Origin: Erysipelotrichaceae bacterium
GTDB lineage: Bacteria; Bacillota_I; Bacilli_A; Erysipelotrichales; Erysipelotrichaceae
Reading direction: 5' to 3'
NCBI GenBank assembly: GCA_900770275.1
Contig: CAAGJS010000216.1
Location: forward strand, 1 to 7,566
DNA length: 7,566 nucleotides
Shown: positions 1-6,325 of the stretch, one piece after another
Layout of the letters: each line of letters starts with the position of its first letter
How positions within the stretch are numbered: the first letter of the stretch is position 1
Made by a program: the position numbers and the translations under genes
The notes under the pieces: generated by a model
Told to the model about the DNA's origin: nothing
Database searches by the model: none
What the model saw: the letters and a program-made list of their open reading frames with translations, nothing else

Positions 1-894
1 CTGATCGGAGGGATCGGAGAAGGCTACTTCTGGCTGACGATGAATGCGCTGCAGCAGATCGTTGCGGCGCCGGATTATCTGGCGCTGTTTGTCAGTGTGT
101 CCGGCATGTTCAACAATATCGGCATCGTTCTGGCACCGGTGGTGGCGAATCTGTTTCTGAAGCTTGGTCCGACGGAGATGGACGGCTATCTTCATATCTT
201 CCTGTTCATCGGGGCGGTGTTCATTGTTCTGAGCATCCTTTCGCTGCAGCTGAAGGTGCGGCCGAAACAGGAGGATTTCTCGGCACTGAACTGTTTCCGT
301 TCAAAGGACAAGCTGTGGCGGGTCAATCTGAAGAGTACGTTTCTCTATGGAATCCGCGATTCACTGACGATAATTCTGATCAATCTGATTCTCTTTGAGG
401 CCCTTGGCTCCCGCAGCATCTCCTACAGCCGCTATATGGTTGTCTTCTCTTTGATCACGATTGCGGCCTACTACATCTGCTCACGGCACATGAAGACGGG
501 CAGCGTGATGAAAAGCTATCTGATCAGTTCGATCCTTGTCGCATCGGCTTCGATCGTGATGGTGATCTTCTACAACCGGTTCGGAGGTCTGTACTACGGC
601 ATCGTGAACTATGCCTTTTCGCCAATGTATACCAATGGTTATTCCATTCTCGGCATGGACTGCATCAACCGGTTCAAGACTACGGAGAACATTTCGGGCC
701 GCCTCATTGCGCGTGAATGGAGCCTGGAAGCCGGAAGGATCGTGGGCATGGGCATGATCATCGCCGCCAACAGAATCTTCTCTCATGAGCTGTACCTGCT
801 CATTTCCGTCATCACGATTTCGTCCTTCGCCATGATCAACGTCCTGTATGTACGTCATGCCTATCACCGTCTTGGCTATGACCGTTTTGGATGA
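1..894 (+). CDS. MFS-type membrane transporter, C-terminal part (5' end outside window)
   Basis: The reading frame is open from base 1, so the first ATG inside the window (base 40) is internal and about 297 residues of a longer protein are visible. These are mostly hydrophobic. I count about eight to nine membrane segments: two to three before a charged cytoplasmic loop (KVRPKQEDF to SKDKLWRVNLK), then about six after it, ending in a short basic tail (YVRHAYHRLGYDRFG). A long central loop between two blocks of helices is the usual layout of the major facilitator superfamily, so this would be roughly helices 4 to 12 of 12. The visible start (GGIGEGYFWLTMNALQQ) resembles the helix 4/5 region. 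The substrate cannot be told. The gene converges on the reductase gene and shares no operon with anything visible. Family assignment is moderately sure; function is unknown. Confidence 0.75.
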   Translation: MIGGIGEGYFWLTMNALQQIVAAPDYLALFVSVSGMFNNIGIVLAPVVANLFLKLGPTEMDGYLHIFLFIGAVFIVLSILSLQLKVRPKQEDFSALNCFRSKDKLWRVNLKSTFLYGIRDSLTIILINLILFEALGSRSISYSRYMVVFSLITIAAYYICSRHMKTGSVMKSYLISSILVASASIVMVIFYNRFGGLYYGIVNYAFSPMYTNGYSILGMDCINRFKTTENISGRLIAREWSLEAGRIVGMGMIIAANRIFSHELYLLISVITISSFAMINVLYVRHAYHRLGYDRFG

Positions 895-955
895 GAGAGC
901 CAAGGGTGCAGGGATGAGAAGGCGTGATCTGCACATGGTACTCCTAACCATCTGA

Positions 956-1008
956 TTCCGGCTATTTTCGTCAAGCTGGTCGAGCTAGTCCGGAAGATCT
1001 TCTCTTTT
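956..1008 (+). terminator. possible weak terminator of the transporter gene
   Basis: TTCCGG-CTA (956-964) pairs with TAG-T-CCGGAA (986-995), giving nine pairs with one bulged T at 989 and a large loop of about 21 bases. A pyrimidine-rich run ending in TTTT follows (996-1008). The large loop and interrupted T run make this a weak candidate. It is the best hairpin I see after the transporter stop codon. Confidence 0.3.
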
Positions 1009-1240
1009 GAAACTGCCGCAGCTCTCAGGAATTTTCAGTGAATGTTGTGCATCTGATCGATTTCGTTCATCGGGTTCCCCTTGTCCGGAAGGATCTCTAT
1101 CTCTAATATCGATTCTGGCGAAGCTTTTTTCTGCGCAGGAGCACCAGGCAGACGGATGCCGCCCGAAGCATACTTTCCACATTTCTTTCGGACCCTGGTT
1201 CGATCGCCTGCCTATCAGCACCCTGTGCAAGTAACGCCTG

Positions 1241-1277
1241 AAAAGAAAACCGGAGCCCGCTTTCATACGGACCCCGG
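1241..1277 (-). terminator. rho-independent terminator of the reductase gene
   Basis: Read on the minus strand, CCGGGGTCCG (1277-1268) pairs with CGGGCTCCGG (1259-1250). This is a ten-pair stem with two G-U pairs, closed by an 8-base loop and followed directly by TTTTCTTTT (1249-1241). It lies about 30 bases past the reductase stop codon, where a terminator for that unit is expected. The stem is G+C rich and the T run is good. Confidence 0.85.
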
Positions 1278-1308
1278 AAAGAAGTACAGATAAAGAATCA
1301 GAATCAGA

Positions 1309-3840
1309 TTACTGATTGTCAGCGTCGACCGCCTTTGCGGCTGTACGACCGGAAACGATGATCTCAGTAATTGCGTTGCCACCAAGACGGTTGCCCGCAT
1401 GGATGCCGCCGGTAACTTCGCCTGCCGCATAGAGACCGGCGATCGCATTGCCGCTTTCATCCAGAACATGACGATCCAGATCAACCTTCAGACCGCCCAT
1501 GGTGTGGTGCGTCGAAGGAGCCATGAAACGTACACGTACCTTGTCAAGCTTGTAGGTATCCGGCAGATAGTGACCGTTTTCATCCTTTTCCACTTCACCG
1601 ACCGTTCCACGAACGGAAAGCTTCTCAACATCGAGCGAATCTGCAGTTCCCATGACATAGGCGTCATAGTCCTCGATCGTCTTGCGCAGCGTATCTGCGT
1701 CACAGCCGATCATTTCCGCTGTCTCTTCGACAGTACGGAAGTACATTCTTCCTTCGACATCCGTCTGGGTATTGTTGAAACCGCCCGGACCGGCAACCGT
1801 GTTGACATTGGAGATTTCAACATAGATGCCAGGCACATACTTGAGACCAAGCTTTTCAGCTGTCTCCTTCGACATTCCATGTTCGAATGCGCCTTCGGAG
1901 AGAACATCGCGCTCCGCCGATTCATCAACATAGCGTTTACCTGTGCTTGCATCGATGAAGATGACATTTTCGCCAGCGCCGCCAGCAAGATTTCCGTTAT
2001 CAACCCAGCCCAGCGGCATCATCTGCGTCCAGCCTTCCCCTTCCGTAGCCGCATTGAGGGATTCAGCCATTGTGATGCCGTCACCCTGCAGCGACGAGCG
2101 GTTGGTGGTACCGATGTTGTCGGCGATGAAATCAGCCTGCCAGTAGTCGTTGGTATTCTGAACCATTGAAATGTTTGCCGCATATCCACCGGTCGCAAGA
2201 ATCACGCCCTTGCTCGCATGTGCCGTAACCTTTGTTCCATCATACATGACAGCGTTGACACCGGTCACTCTGCCATCTTCCGTGATCAGAGATTGAGCCG
2301 TCGTACGGGTCAGAATTTCGTTGTGATCATTTGCCTTGAGAACCGTATTCTTCGGAACCGCGAAGTATGCGCCCCACTTGGACTCATAGAATTCACCGTC
2401 AACCGTTCCACCAGCGACAGCGTTTTCTCTCTGCCACAGGCAGCCGATGAGCGTAGACTGCTTCTCATAGTCAAACTGCGCGCCCTGCTCGACGAGCCAG
2501 GGCTTGATTTCCTGGCCGCCTTCCACGACCTGCTTCACCAGATCAACATCACCATAGATCCAGTCGGTGCCTTCCTCATTTGGACGCAGCCCGCCATAGT
2601 ACGTCTGGAAGATATGGAGATTCAGCGTCGAGAAGAGCGTCAGCTCCGTCTCAAGCTTGCCAGCCGCCATCTGCGCATCTGCCCAGTCAAGATATGGCTT
2701 GATCTCTGCTTTGAGTTCCTTGAGAACCGGCAGATATTCCTCATGAACGCCACGTGCCGCATTGAGCGAAATGTCACCGGCAACGAACGGATGATCATCA
2801 TCCAGCGTCCCATCGAACGGCTTTTCCGACCAGTTGTAGATGGTGCGAAGCGTATCGATGCGTCCAGCATCATTGAGAACCTTCGAGTATTCCTTACCAT
2901 CGATCGGATTGACACCGGTCGTCGCGTCCGGATTCTCCGGATCCCAGACAAGATAAGGCATCACGGACTGGAATGCGCCGCCCGAAACCAGCGTATTACC
3001 CCCGATCTCAGCATTCTTTTCGATCACGAGAACCGAGCTGCCATCCTGCGCAGCCTGAGCAGCAGCCATCATACCTGCACCGCCGCCGCCAACGATAACA
3101 ACATCCCATGTATCATCGACATCGGCCTGTGCCTCATGATGTACAGTATTGGATTTGAATGCGTCAAGATCCGATGCCCCTGCCTGCTGAGCAGCGTCAT
3201 TAAGTGCGTCACGGATTGCGGCAGACGTAAACGTCGCACCGGATACAGAATCGACACCGGAACCGTTCGCTTCCTTGGCATCCGCAAACATAATGTCATA
3301 AGCGACATCACCGACGTGTGCCGTCTCGGAGCTTGTCTTGACCTGAATATCGTCGATGCCGCTGTCGCTGAATGTGACATCCAGTTCCACCGGACCGTTA
3401 TAGCCCTTGGACGTTCCCGTGTAAGTGCCGGCCGTATAGGTGACCGGCTTATTTTCAGATGAAGTGCCAGCCGCCATGCTCGAAACATCGACGCCAGCCG
3501 ATTCAAGAGCGGCATTGGTCGCGTTAATAATGGCTTCGGAAGTCACCGTCGCACCGGAGACGGTATCAACTGCTGTACTCTGTGCCTCGACGATCGCCTT
3601 CGGAATCTGTTCCAGAGCCGGATCGGCGATGCCTGCGGTTTCCTTCTGATCCTTGACGGTGACGCTGTCAATGGCATCGTCACTGAGGACAACTTCCACC
3701 GTAACGTCTCCGTTTTTCCCCGCTGCAGTTCCTGTATAGGTTCCCGCCTTATACTTGGCATCGGAAGTGCTGCTGGAAGCACAGCCCGCCATTGAAAGAA
3801 CCATCAGCGTGGAAAGAAGAAGTGTACTGAATCGTTTCAT
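1309..3840 (-). CDS. secreted lipoprotein flavin reductase: two FMN-binding domains plus fumarate-reductase-like FAD domain
   Basis: An 843-residue protein. It begins with a lipoprotein signal peptide (MKRFSTLLLSTLMVLSMAGC; lipid on about Cys20), so it should sit on the outer face of the membrane. Two FMN_bind domains follow, about residues 29-117 and 134-222. Each has the D-x-V-SGAT motif (Thr98 and Thr203) to which ApbE attaches FMN covalently in this family. The FAD domain starts at WDVVIVGGGGAG (about 245-256) and ends with HHTMGG (about 778) and GGIHAGNRLGGNA (about 811-823), the fumarate reductase/urocanate reductase family signature. RYVDESAERD (Arg about 644) matches the proton-donating Arg. 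Where fumarate reductases have QxHP, this protein has QMMP (about 606-609), so an acceptor other than fumarate is likely, for example another unsaturated carboxylate. The start at 3840 is chosen because GGAGGG lies 7 bases upstream; an in-frame ATG at 3855 overlaps that ribosome site. The AraC gene is immediately upstream. No quinol or cytochrome partner is visible. Confidence 0.93.
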   Translation of the reverse strand: MKRFSTLLLSTLMVLSMAGCASSSTSDAKYKAGTYTGTAAGKNGDVTVEVVLSDDAIDSVTVKDQKETAGIADPALEQIPKAIVEAQSTAVDTVSGATVTSEAIINATNAALESAGVDVSSMAAGTSSENKPVTYTAGTYTGTSKGYNGPVELDVTFSDSGIDDIQVKTSSETAHVGDVAYDIMFADAKEANGSGVDSVSGATFTSAAIRDALNDAAQQAGASDLDAFKSNTVHHEAQADVDDTWDVVIVGGGGAGMMAAAQAAQDGSSVLVIEKNAEIGGNTLVSGGAFQSVMPYLVWDPENPDATTGVNPIDGKEYSKVLNDAGRIDTLRTIYNWSEKPFDGTLDDDHPFVAGDISLNAARGVHEEYLPVLKELKAEIKPYLDWADAQMAAGKLETELTLFSTLNLHIFQTYYGGLRPNEEGTDWIYGDVDLVKQVVEGGQEIKPWLVEQGAQFDYEKQSTLIGCLWQRENAVAGGTVDGEFYESKWGAYFAVPKNTVLKANDHNEILTRTTAQSLITEDGRVTGVNAVMYDGTKVTAHASKGVILATGGYAANISMVQNTNDYWQADFIADNIGTTNRSSLQGDGITMAESLNAATEGEGWTQMMPLGWVDNGNLAGGAGENVIFIDASTGKRYVDESAERDVLSEGAFEHGMSKETAEKLGLKYVPGIYVEISNVNTVAGPGGFNNTQTDVEGRMYFRTVEETAEMIGCDADTLRKTIEDYDAYVMGTADSLDVEKLSVRGTVGEVEKDENGHYLPDTYKLDKVRVRFMAPSTHHTMGGLKVDLDRHVLDESGNAIAGLYAAGEVTGGIHAGNRLGGNAITEIIVSGRTAAKAVDADNQ

Positions 3841-3847
3841 TTTCTTT

Positions 3848-3853
3848 CCCTCC
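3848..3853 (-). promoter_or_regulatory. ribosome binding site that fixes the reductase start
   Basis: GGAGGG on the minus strand lies 7 bases before the ATG at 3840. It forms part of the upstream in-frame ATG codon region (ATGGAGGG at 3855), so the longer start would have no site of its own. The signal peptide also begins properly at 3840. Confidence 0.85.
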
Positions 3854-3873
3854 ATAGGATTTAAAGCCCTTAC

Positions 3874-3900
3874 ATTCTATAAAAGAGAAGAAAATCACAA
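3874..3900 (-). promoter_or_regulatory. possible promoter of the reductase gene
   Basis: In the 73-base gap after the AraC gene, the minus strand has TTGTGA (3900-3895, 4 of 6 to the -35 consensus), a 15-base spacer, and TAGAAT (3879-3874, 5 of 6 to the -10). The spacer is short, as is common for activator-dependent promoters. No terminator is visible between the two genes, so read-through from the regulator gene is also possible. Confidence 0.4.
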
Positions 3901-3913
3901 TATTAATAATTTA

Positions 3914-4855
3914 TCAGAAAATAGAAATATCTGATCCTTGTGAATCATCGATCCGATTCCGGTATTGCGAAGGAGTGACGCCGAACTGACTTCGAAAATC
4001 CTTGGTGAAATAGCTCGGACTGCTGTAGCCCACCTGACGAGCAATCTCCTGAACAGAGCAGGTTGTCTCGCGCAGCCGGCGGGACGCATCCTTCATGCGA
4101 AACATATATAGATACTGCATCGGCGTCGTCTGAAAGGTCTCCTGAAAGCAGCGGATCACTTCCGGAACAGATACGGAAGCCGCAGAAGCCAGATCACTGA
4201 GCCGGATCTTTTCACCGATGTGTCTGTCCATATATTGCAGCATCACCATGGTGCGGCTGCGCCGGGCGGGTACACGATGCGCGGAATATTCCGCCTTCTT
4301 TTCGCACAGTTTCCAGAGATAGAACCAGGCCTCTGAGAAGGTACTGCGAGCGAAGAGATCAGCCCCCTCCTTCCCACTGGAGAAATCCAGGATGATCTTC
4401 CGAAGCCGGCGCAGAATCGGGGCACCGTCCTTTCCCGCAATAACAACACAGGGGAAAGCTGAACTGTTAACAATGCCTTCCATATAATGGCTATAGAGAC
4501 GCATATTGGCACCGTTAACGTAGCGTGAAGAGAAGTGAATTCCCGCGATACGGCACGGCTCATCACTGACAGATTCGAAGCGGTGAACAACATTGCTGTT
4601 GAGGAAGACACCTTCGTTTGTACGCAGCGTCATTGTCTTTTCATTGACGTGAAGACAGATGGATCCCTGCTCAACGTAAAACAGCTCGAAATCAATATGA
4701 CAGTGCGGCGGAATCACACCGCCGCATTCTTCCATATCGTAGACATAGTAAAACGCCGCGTAGACATCTTCATAAAACAGTGTCCCGATATCGATGACCC
4801 CATCCTGTACAGGAAAGCGCGGTGCCCGCTGAGAAAATATTTTCACTTCTTCCAT
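3914..4855 (-). CDS. AraC-family transcriptional regulator with cupin sensor domain
   Basis: A 313-residue protein from the chosen start. The N-terminal half is an AraC-type cupin: PPHCHIDFELFYVEQG (His51, His53 and Glu57, where a ligand or metal may bind), then a beta-rich stretch ending NSNVVHRFES. The C-terminal ~100 residues are the paired helix-turn-helix AraC DNA-binding domain, with IRLSDLASAASVSVPEVIRCF as the first and SVQEIARQVGYSSPSYFTKDFR...FGVTPSQYR as the second, which carries the family signature. It lies 73 bases upstream of the reductase in the same direction, so I infer that it controls that gene, probably as an activator responding to the substrate. An ATG at 4912 would add 19 residues. 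I prefer 4855 because 4912 has no ribosome site, the extra stretch is A+T-rich and unlike the family, and a weak GGA precedes 4855. The start is uncertain. A TATTAT at 4931-4926 could be a -10 element, but I see no matching -35. Confidence 0.9.
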   Translation of the reverse strand: MEEVKIFSQRAPRFPVQDGVIDIGTLFYEDVYAAFYYVYDMEECGGVIPPHCHIDFELFYVEQGSICLHVNEKTMTLRTNEGVFLNSNVVHRFESVSDEPCRIAGIHFSSRYVNGANMRLYSHYMEGIVNSSAFPCVVIAGKDGAPILRRLRKIILDFSSGKEGADLFARSTFSEAWFYLWKLCEKKAEYSAHRVPARRSRTMVMLQYMDRHIGEKIRLSDLASAASVSVPEVIRCFQETFQTTPMQYLYMFRMKDASRRLRETTCSVQEIARQVGYSSPSYFTKDFRSQFGVTPSQYRNRIDDSQGSDISIF

Positions 4856-5065
4856 GAGTGAATTCCAGCATCGTCTGAGAGCACAAAAATTCGCATCGGG
4901 AAATTGATTCATTTTTGTATAGAGAATAATAGATCACCCCACACTGCTTTTTGCTTATTTCGGTAACTAATTCCGTTCAATAGACGACCAGGACTGATAG
5001 GAAAAATCCAAAAATGACGCTGAAATTTCCTATTTCCCATAATGGCAGGATAGCTTCAGCCAGGC

Positions 5066-5093
5066 AAACAAAAACCGCATTGTTATGCGGCTT
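5066..5093 (-). terminator. rho-independent terminator of the tRNA-Gly gene
   Basis: On the minus strand AAGCCGCAT (5093-5085) pairs with ATGCGGTTT (5080-5072) across a 4-base AACA loop. The stem has nine pairs including one G-U, and T-rich sequence (TTGTTTG) follows. It begins 10 bases after the CCA end of the tRNA, so the tRNA is probably a single-gene transcript. Confidence 0.8.
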
Positions 5094-5102
5094 TCTGAGA
5101 CA

Positions 5103-5176
5103 TGGAGCACCTGACGGGAATCGGACCCGCGTATCAACCTTGGGAAGGTCGCATTCTACCATTGAATTACAGATGC
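5103..5176 (-). tRNA. tRNA-Gly, anticodon CCC
   Basis: A 74-base cloverleaf including an encoded CCA. The acceptor arm is GCATCTG/CAGGTGC (seven pairs, one G-U) with discriminator T. The D arm is ATTC/GAAT with loop AATGGTA, typical of tRNA-Gly; its first pair is A-T where G-C is usual, a paired change that keeps the stem. The anticodon arm is CGACC/GGTTG with loop TTCCCAA, giving anticodon CCC (bases 5142-5144), which reads GGG. The T arm is GCGGG/CCCGT with loop TCCGATT. The second loop base is C where nearly all tRNAs have T (the pseudouridine-55 site). The gene has its own promoter-like sequence and terminator and diverges from mutY. Confidence 0.95.
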
Positions 5177-5192
5177 ATCTTTGGCAAAAGTT

Positions 5193-5221
5193 ATGATACT
5201 ACATCACCCGGCTTTTGTCTT
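5193..5221 (-). promoter_or_regulatory. probable promoter of the tRNA-Gly gene
   Basis: The minus strand has AAGACA (5221-5216, 4 of 6 to -35), a 17-base spacer and TATCAT (5198-5193, 5 of 6 to -10). The -10 element ends 16 bases before the first base of the tRNA, leaving a short leader. The same A+T-rich patch reads TATGAT on the plus strand (5192-5197) and may also serve mutY. Confidence 0.5.
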
Positions 5222-5233
5222 GCTTCGGATACA

Positions 5234-6325
5234 ATGAAAATCATGAAACTCAACAAAGAAGAAACGGACGCTCTGGTTCAATGGTTCGAAGAAAACTGCC
5301 GCACACTGCCCTGGCGCGACACTGACAATCCCTATGACACATGGATCAGCGAGATCATGCTCCAGCAGACACGGGTTGAAGCCGTACGCGACCGCTTCAT
5401 TGCCTTCAAGAAGGAACTTCCGGATATTAAGGCACTGGCGAATGTCGATGACGACCGCCTCATGAAACTGTGGGAAAGCATGGGCTATTACAGCCGCGCC
5501 CGCAACCTGAAAAAGTGCGCCATCATCCTGGAGCGTGACTTTGGAGGAAAGCTTCCATCTGATCCAAAAATACTCGTCAAACTGCCCGGCATCGGCCCCT
5601 ACACCGCCGGCGCCATTGCCTCTCAGGCCTATGGCGTCCCCGTACCTGCCGTCGATGGAAATGTATTGCGCGTACTGGCTCGCCGCTTTGAAATCAGCGA
5701 AGACATCCGCAAAGACACCGTCAAAAAGGAAATCACCGCAGCCGTCCAGGAAACACTGGATGAACAGGCAGCTCAGGGCATGAAGACCAATCCCCGCTTC
5801 GTCTCCCACTTCAACCAGGGACTGATGGAGCTTGGCGCAACGATCTGCGGCCCCAATGAACCGCCCCATTGCAACACATGTCCATTGAACAGAACATGCC
5901 TCGCACATCTTCATAACACCACCGACCGCATCCCCTTCCGCAGCTCACTGAAACAGCGCCGGATCGTTCAGCGCACCCTTCTCATCATCCGCTGCGGCGA
6001 CACCTTTCTGCTTCAGAAGCGGCCAGACACCGGCCTGCTTGCAGGTCTCTATGAATTTCCCGGCATCGACCAGTGGATCAATGAAAACGAAGCAATCCAC
6101 GAAGCTGAGCGCCGCTTTCAGGTACAGATTCTTCGCGTACGCCGCCTGCCGGATGCCGTCCACATCTTCTCGCATGTCGAATGGCATATGCACGCATATG
6201 AACTGACGGCTGCCGATCTGGAAGAAGAAAGCGGCTTACTCTTTCTCACCAAAAAGGAACTGCAGAAGTATGCAGTTCCCAGTGCCTTCAAGGCTTATAT
6301 TCACTACTACGAATTGGAAGACTGA
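5234..6325 (+). CDS. mutY: A/G-specific adenine DNA glycosylase MutY
   Basis: A complete 363-residue protein. MutY removes adenine mispaired with 8-oxoguanine (or G) in base excision repair. Visible parts: the catalytic Glu40 in SEIMLQQTRV; the helix-hairpin-helix LPGIGPYTAGAI (117-128); catalytic Asp141 in VPAVDGNVLRVLARR; the 4Fe-4S cluster cysteines 205, 213, 216 and 222 (C-x7-C-x2-C-x5-C); and the C-terminal NUDIX-like domain (about 240-355) with LLAGLYEFPG and FSH (312-314), the loop that recognises 8-oxoguanine. Length and order are normal for bacterial MutY. The frame is open back to an ATG at 5102, but that stretch is the antisense of the tRNA gene, so it is not used. The ATG at 5234 is chosen, with a weak GGA 5 bases upstream; 5243 is a possible second start. 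The gene overlaps the converging nuclease gene by 19 bases. Confidence 0.96.
   Translation: MKIMKLNKEETDALVQWFEENCRTLPWRDTDNPYDTWISEIMLQQTRVEAVRDRFIAFKKELPDIKALANVDDDRLMKLWESMGYYSRARNLKKCAIILERDFGGKLPSDPKILVKLPGIGPYTAGAIASQAYGVPVPAVDGNVLRVLARRFEISEDIRKDTVKKEITAAVQETLDEQAAQGMKTNPRFVSHFNQGLMELGATICGPNEPPHCNTCPLNRTCLAHLHNTTDRIPFRSSLKQRRIVQRTLLIIRCGDTFLLQKRPDTGLLAGLYEFPGIDQWINENEAIHEAERRFQVQILRVRRLPDAVHIFSHVEWHMHAYELTAADLEEESGLLFLTKKELQKYAVPSAFKAYIHYYELED

Larger units (their letters stand above)
895..1308. other. gap between converging genes, with possible remnant of a membrane-anchor tail
   Basis: No convincing intact gene lies in these 414 bases. On the minus strand one stop-bounded frame, ending with TAG at 1103-1105, reads ...IEPGSERNVES followed by MLRAASVCLVLLRRKKLRQNRY. 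A short hydrophobic run, then RRKK, then the stop is how many Gram-positive surface proteins end. The frame has no sensible start and the reductase terminator lies within it, so it could be the decayed end of a lost gene or chance. Smaller inverted repeats are GTGCAG/CTGCAC (906-911, 929-934) and ATGGT/ACCAT just after them. Neither is followed by a T run. Confidence 0.35.

Noticed and set aside
1035..1070. Minus-strand 11-codon frame (MNEIDQMHNIH) preceded by AAGGGGAA
   Set aside because: The ribosome-like site is suggestive, but the peptide is too short, lies beyond a terminator and has no other support.
2218..3462. Long plus-strand open frame (414 codons) opposite the reductase gene
   Set aside because: It lies wholly antisense to a well-supported gene, and its product shows no domain and a composition typical of a shadow frame.
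3841..3855. Upstream ATG giving the reductase five more residues
   Set aside because: That ATG overlaps the ribosome site itself, and the lipoprotein signal peptide starts naturally at 3840.
4856..4912. Longer AraC protein starting at 4912
   Set aside because: No ribosome site, A+T-rich composition unlike the gene, and no likeness to the family. It is not fully excluded.
5205..5213. MutY iron-sulfur spacing C-x7-C instead of the E. coli C-x6-C, considered as an anomaly (codons at about 5846-5872)
   Set aside because: The CxPNxxPxC form is common in Firmicute MutY proteins from family knowledge, so it is ordinary here.
5102..5233. N-terminal extension of mutY and two small reading frames across this stretch (plus-strand GAPDGNRTRVSTLGR, minus-strand VDTRVRFPSGAP)
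   Set aside because: They are translations of the tRNA-Gly gene or its antisense, a well-known source of false proteins. Normal MutY similarity begins after 5234.
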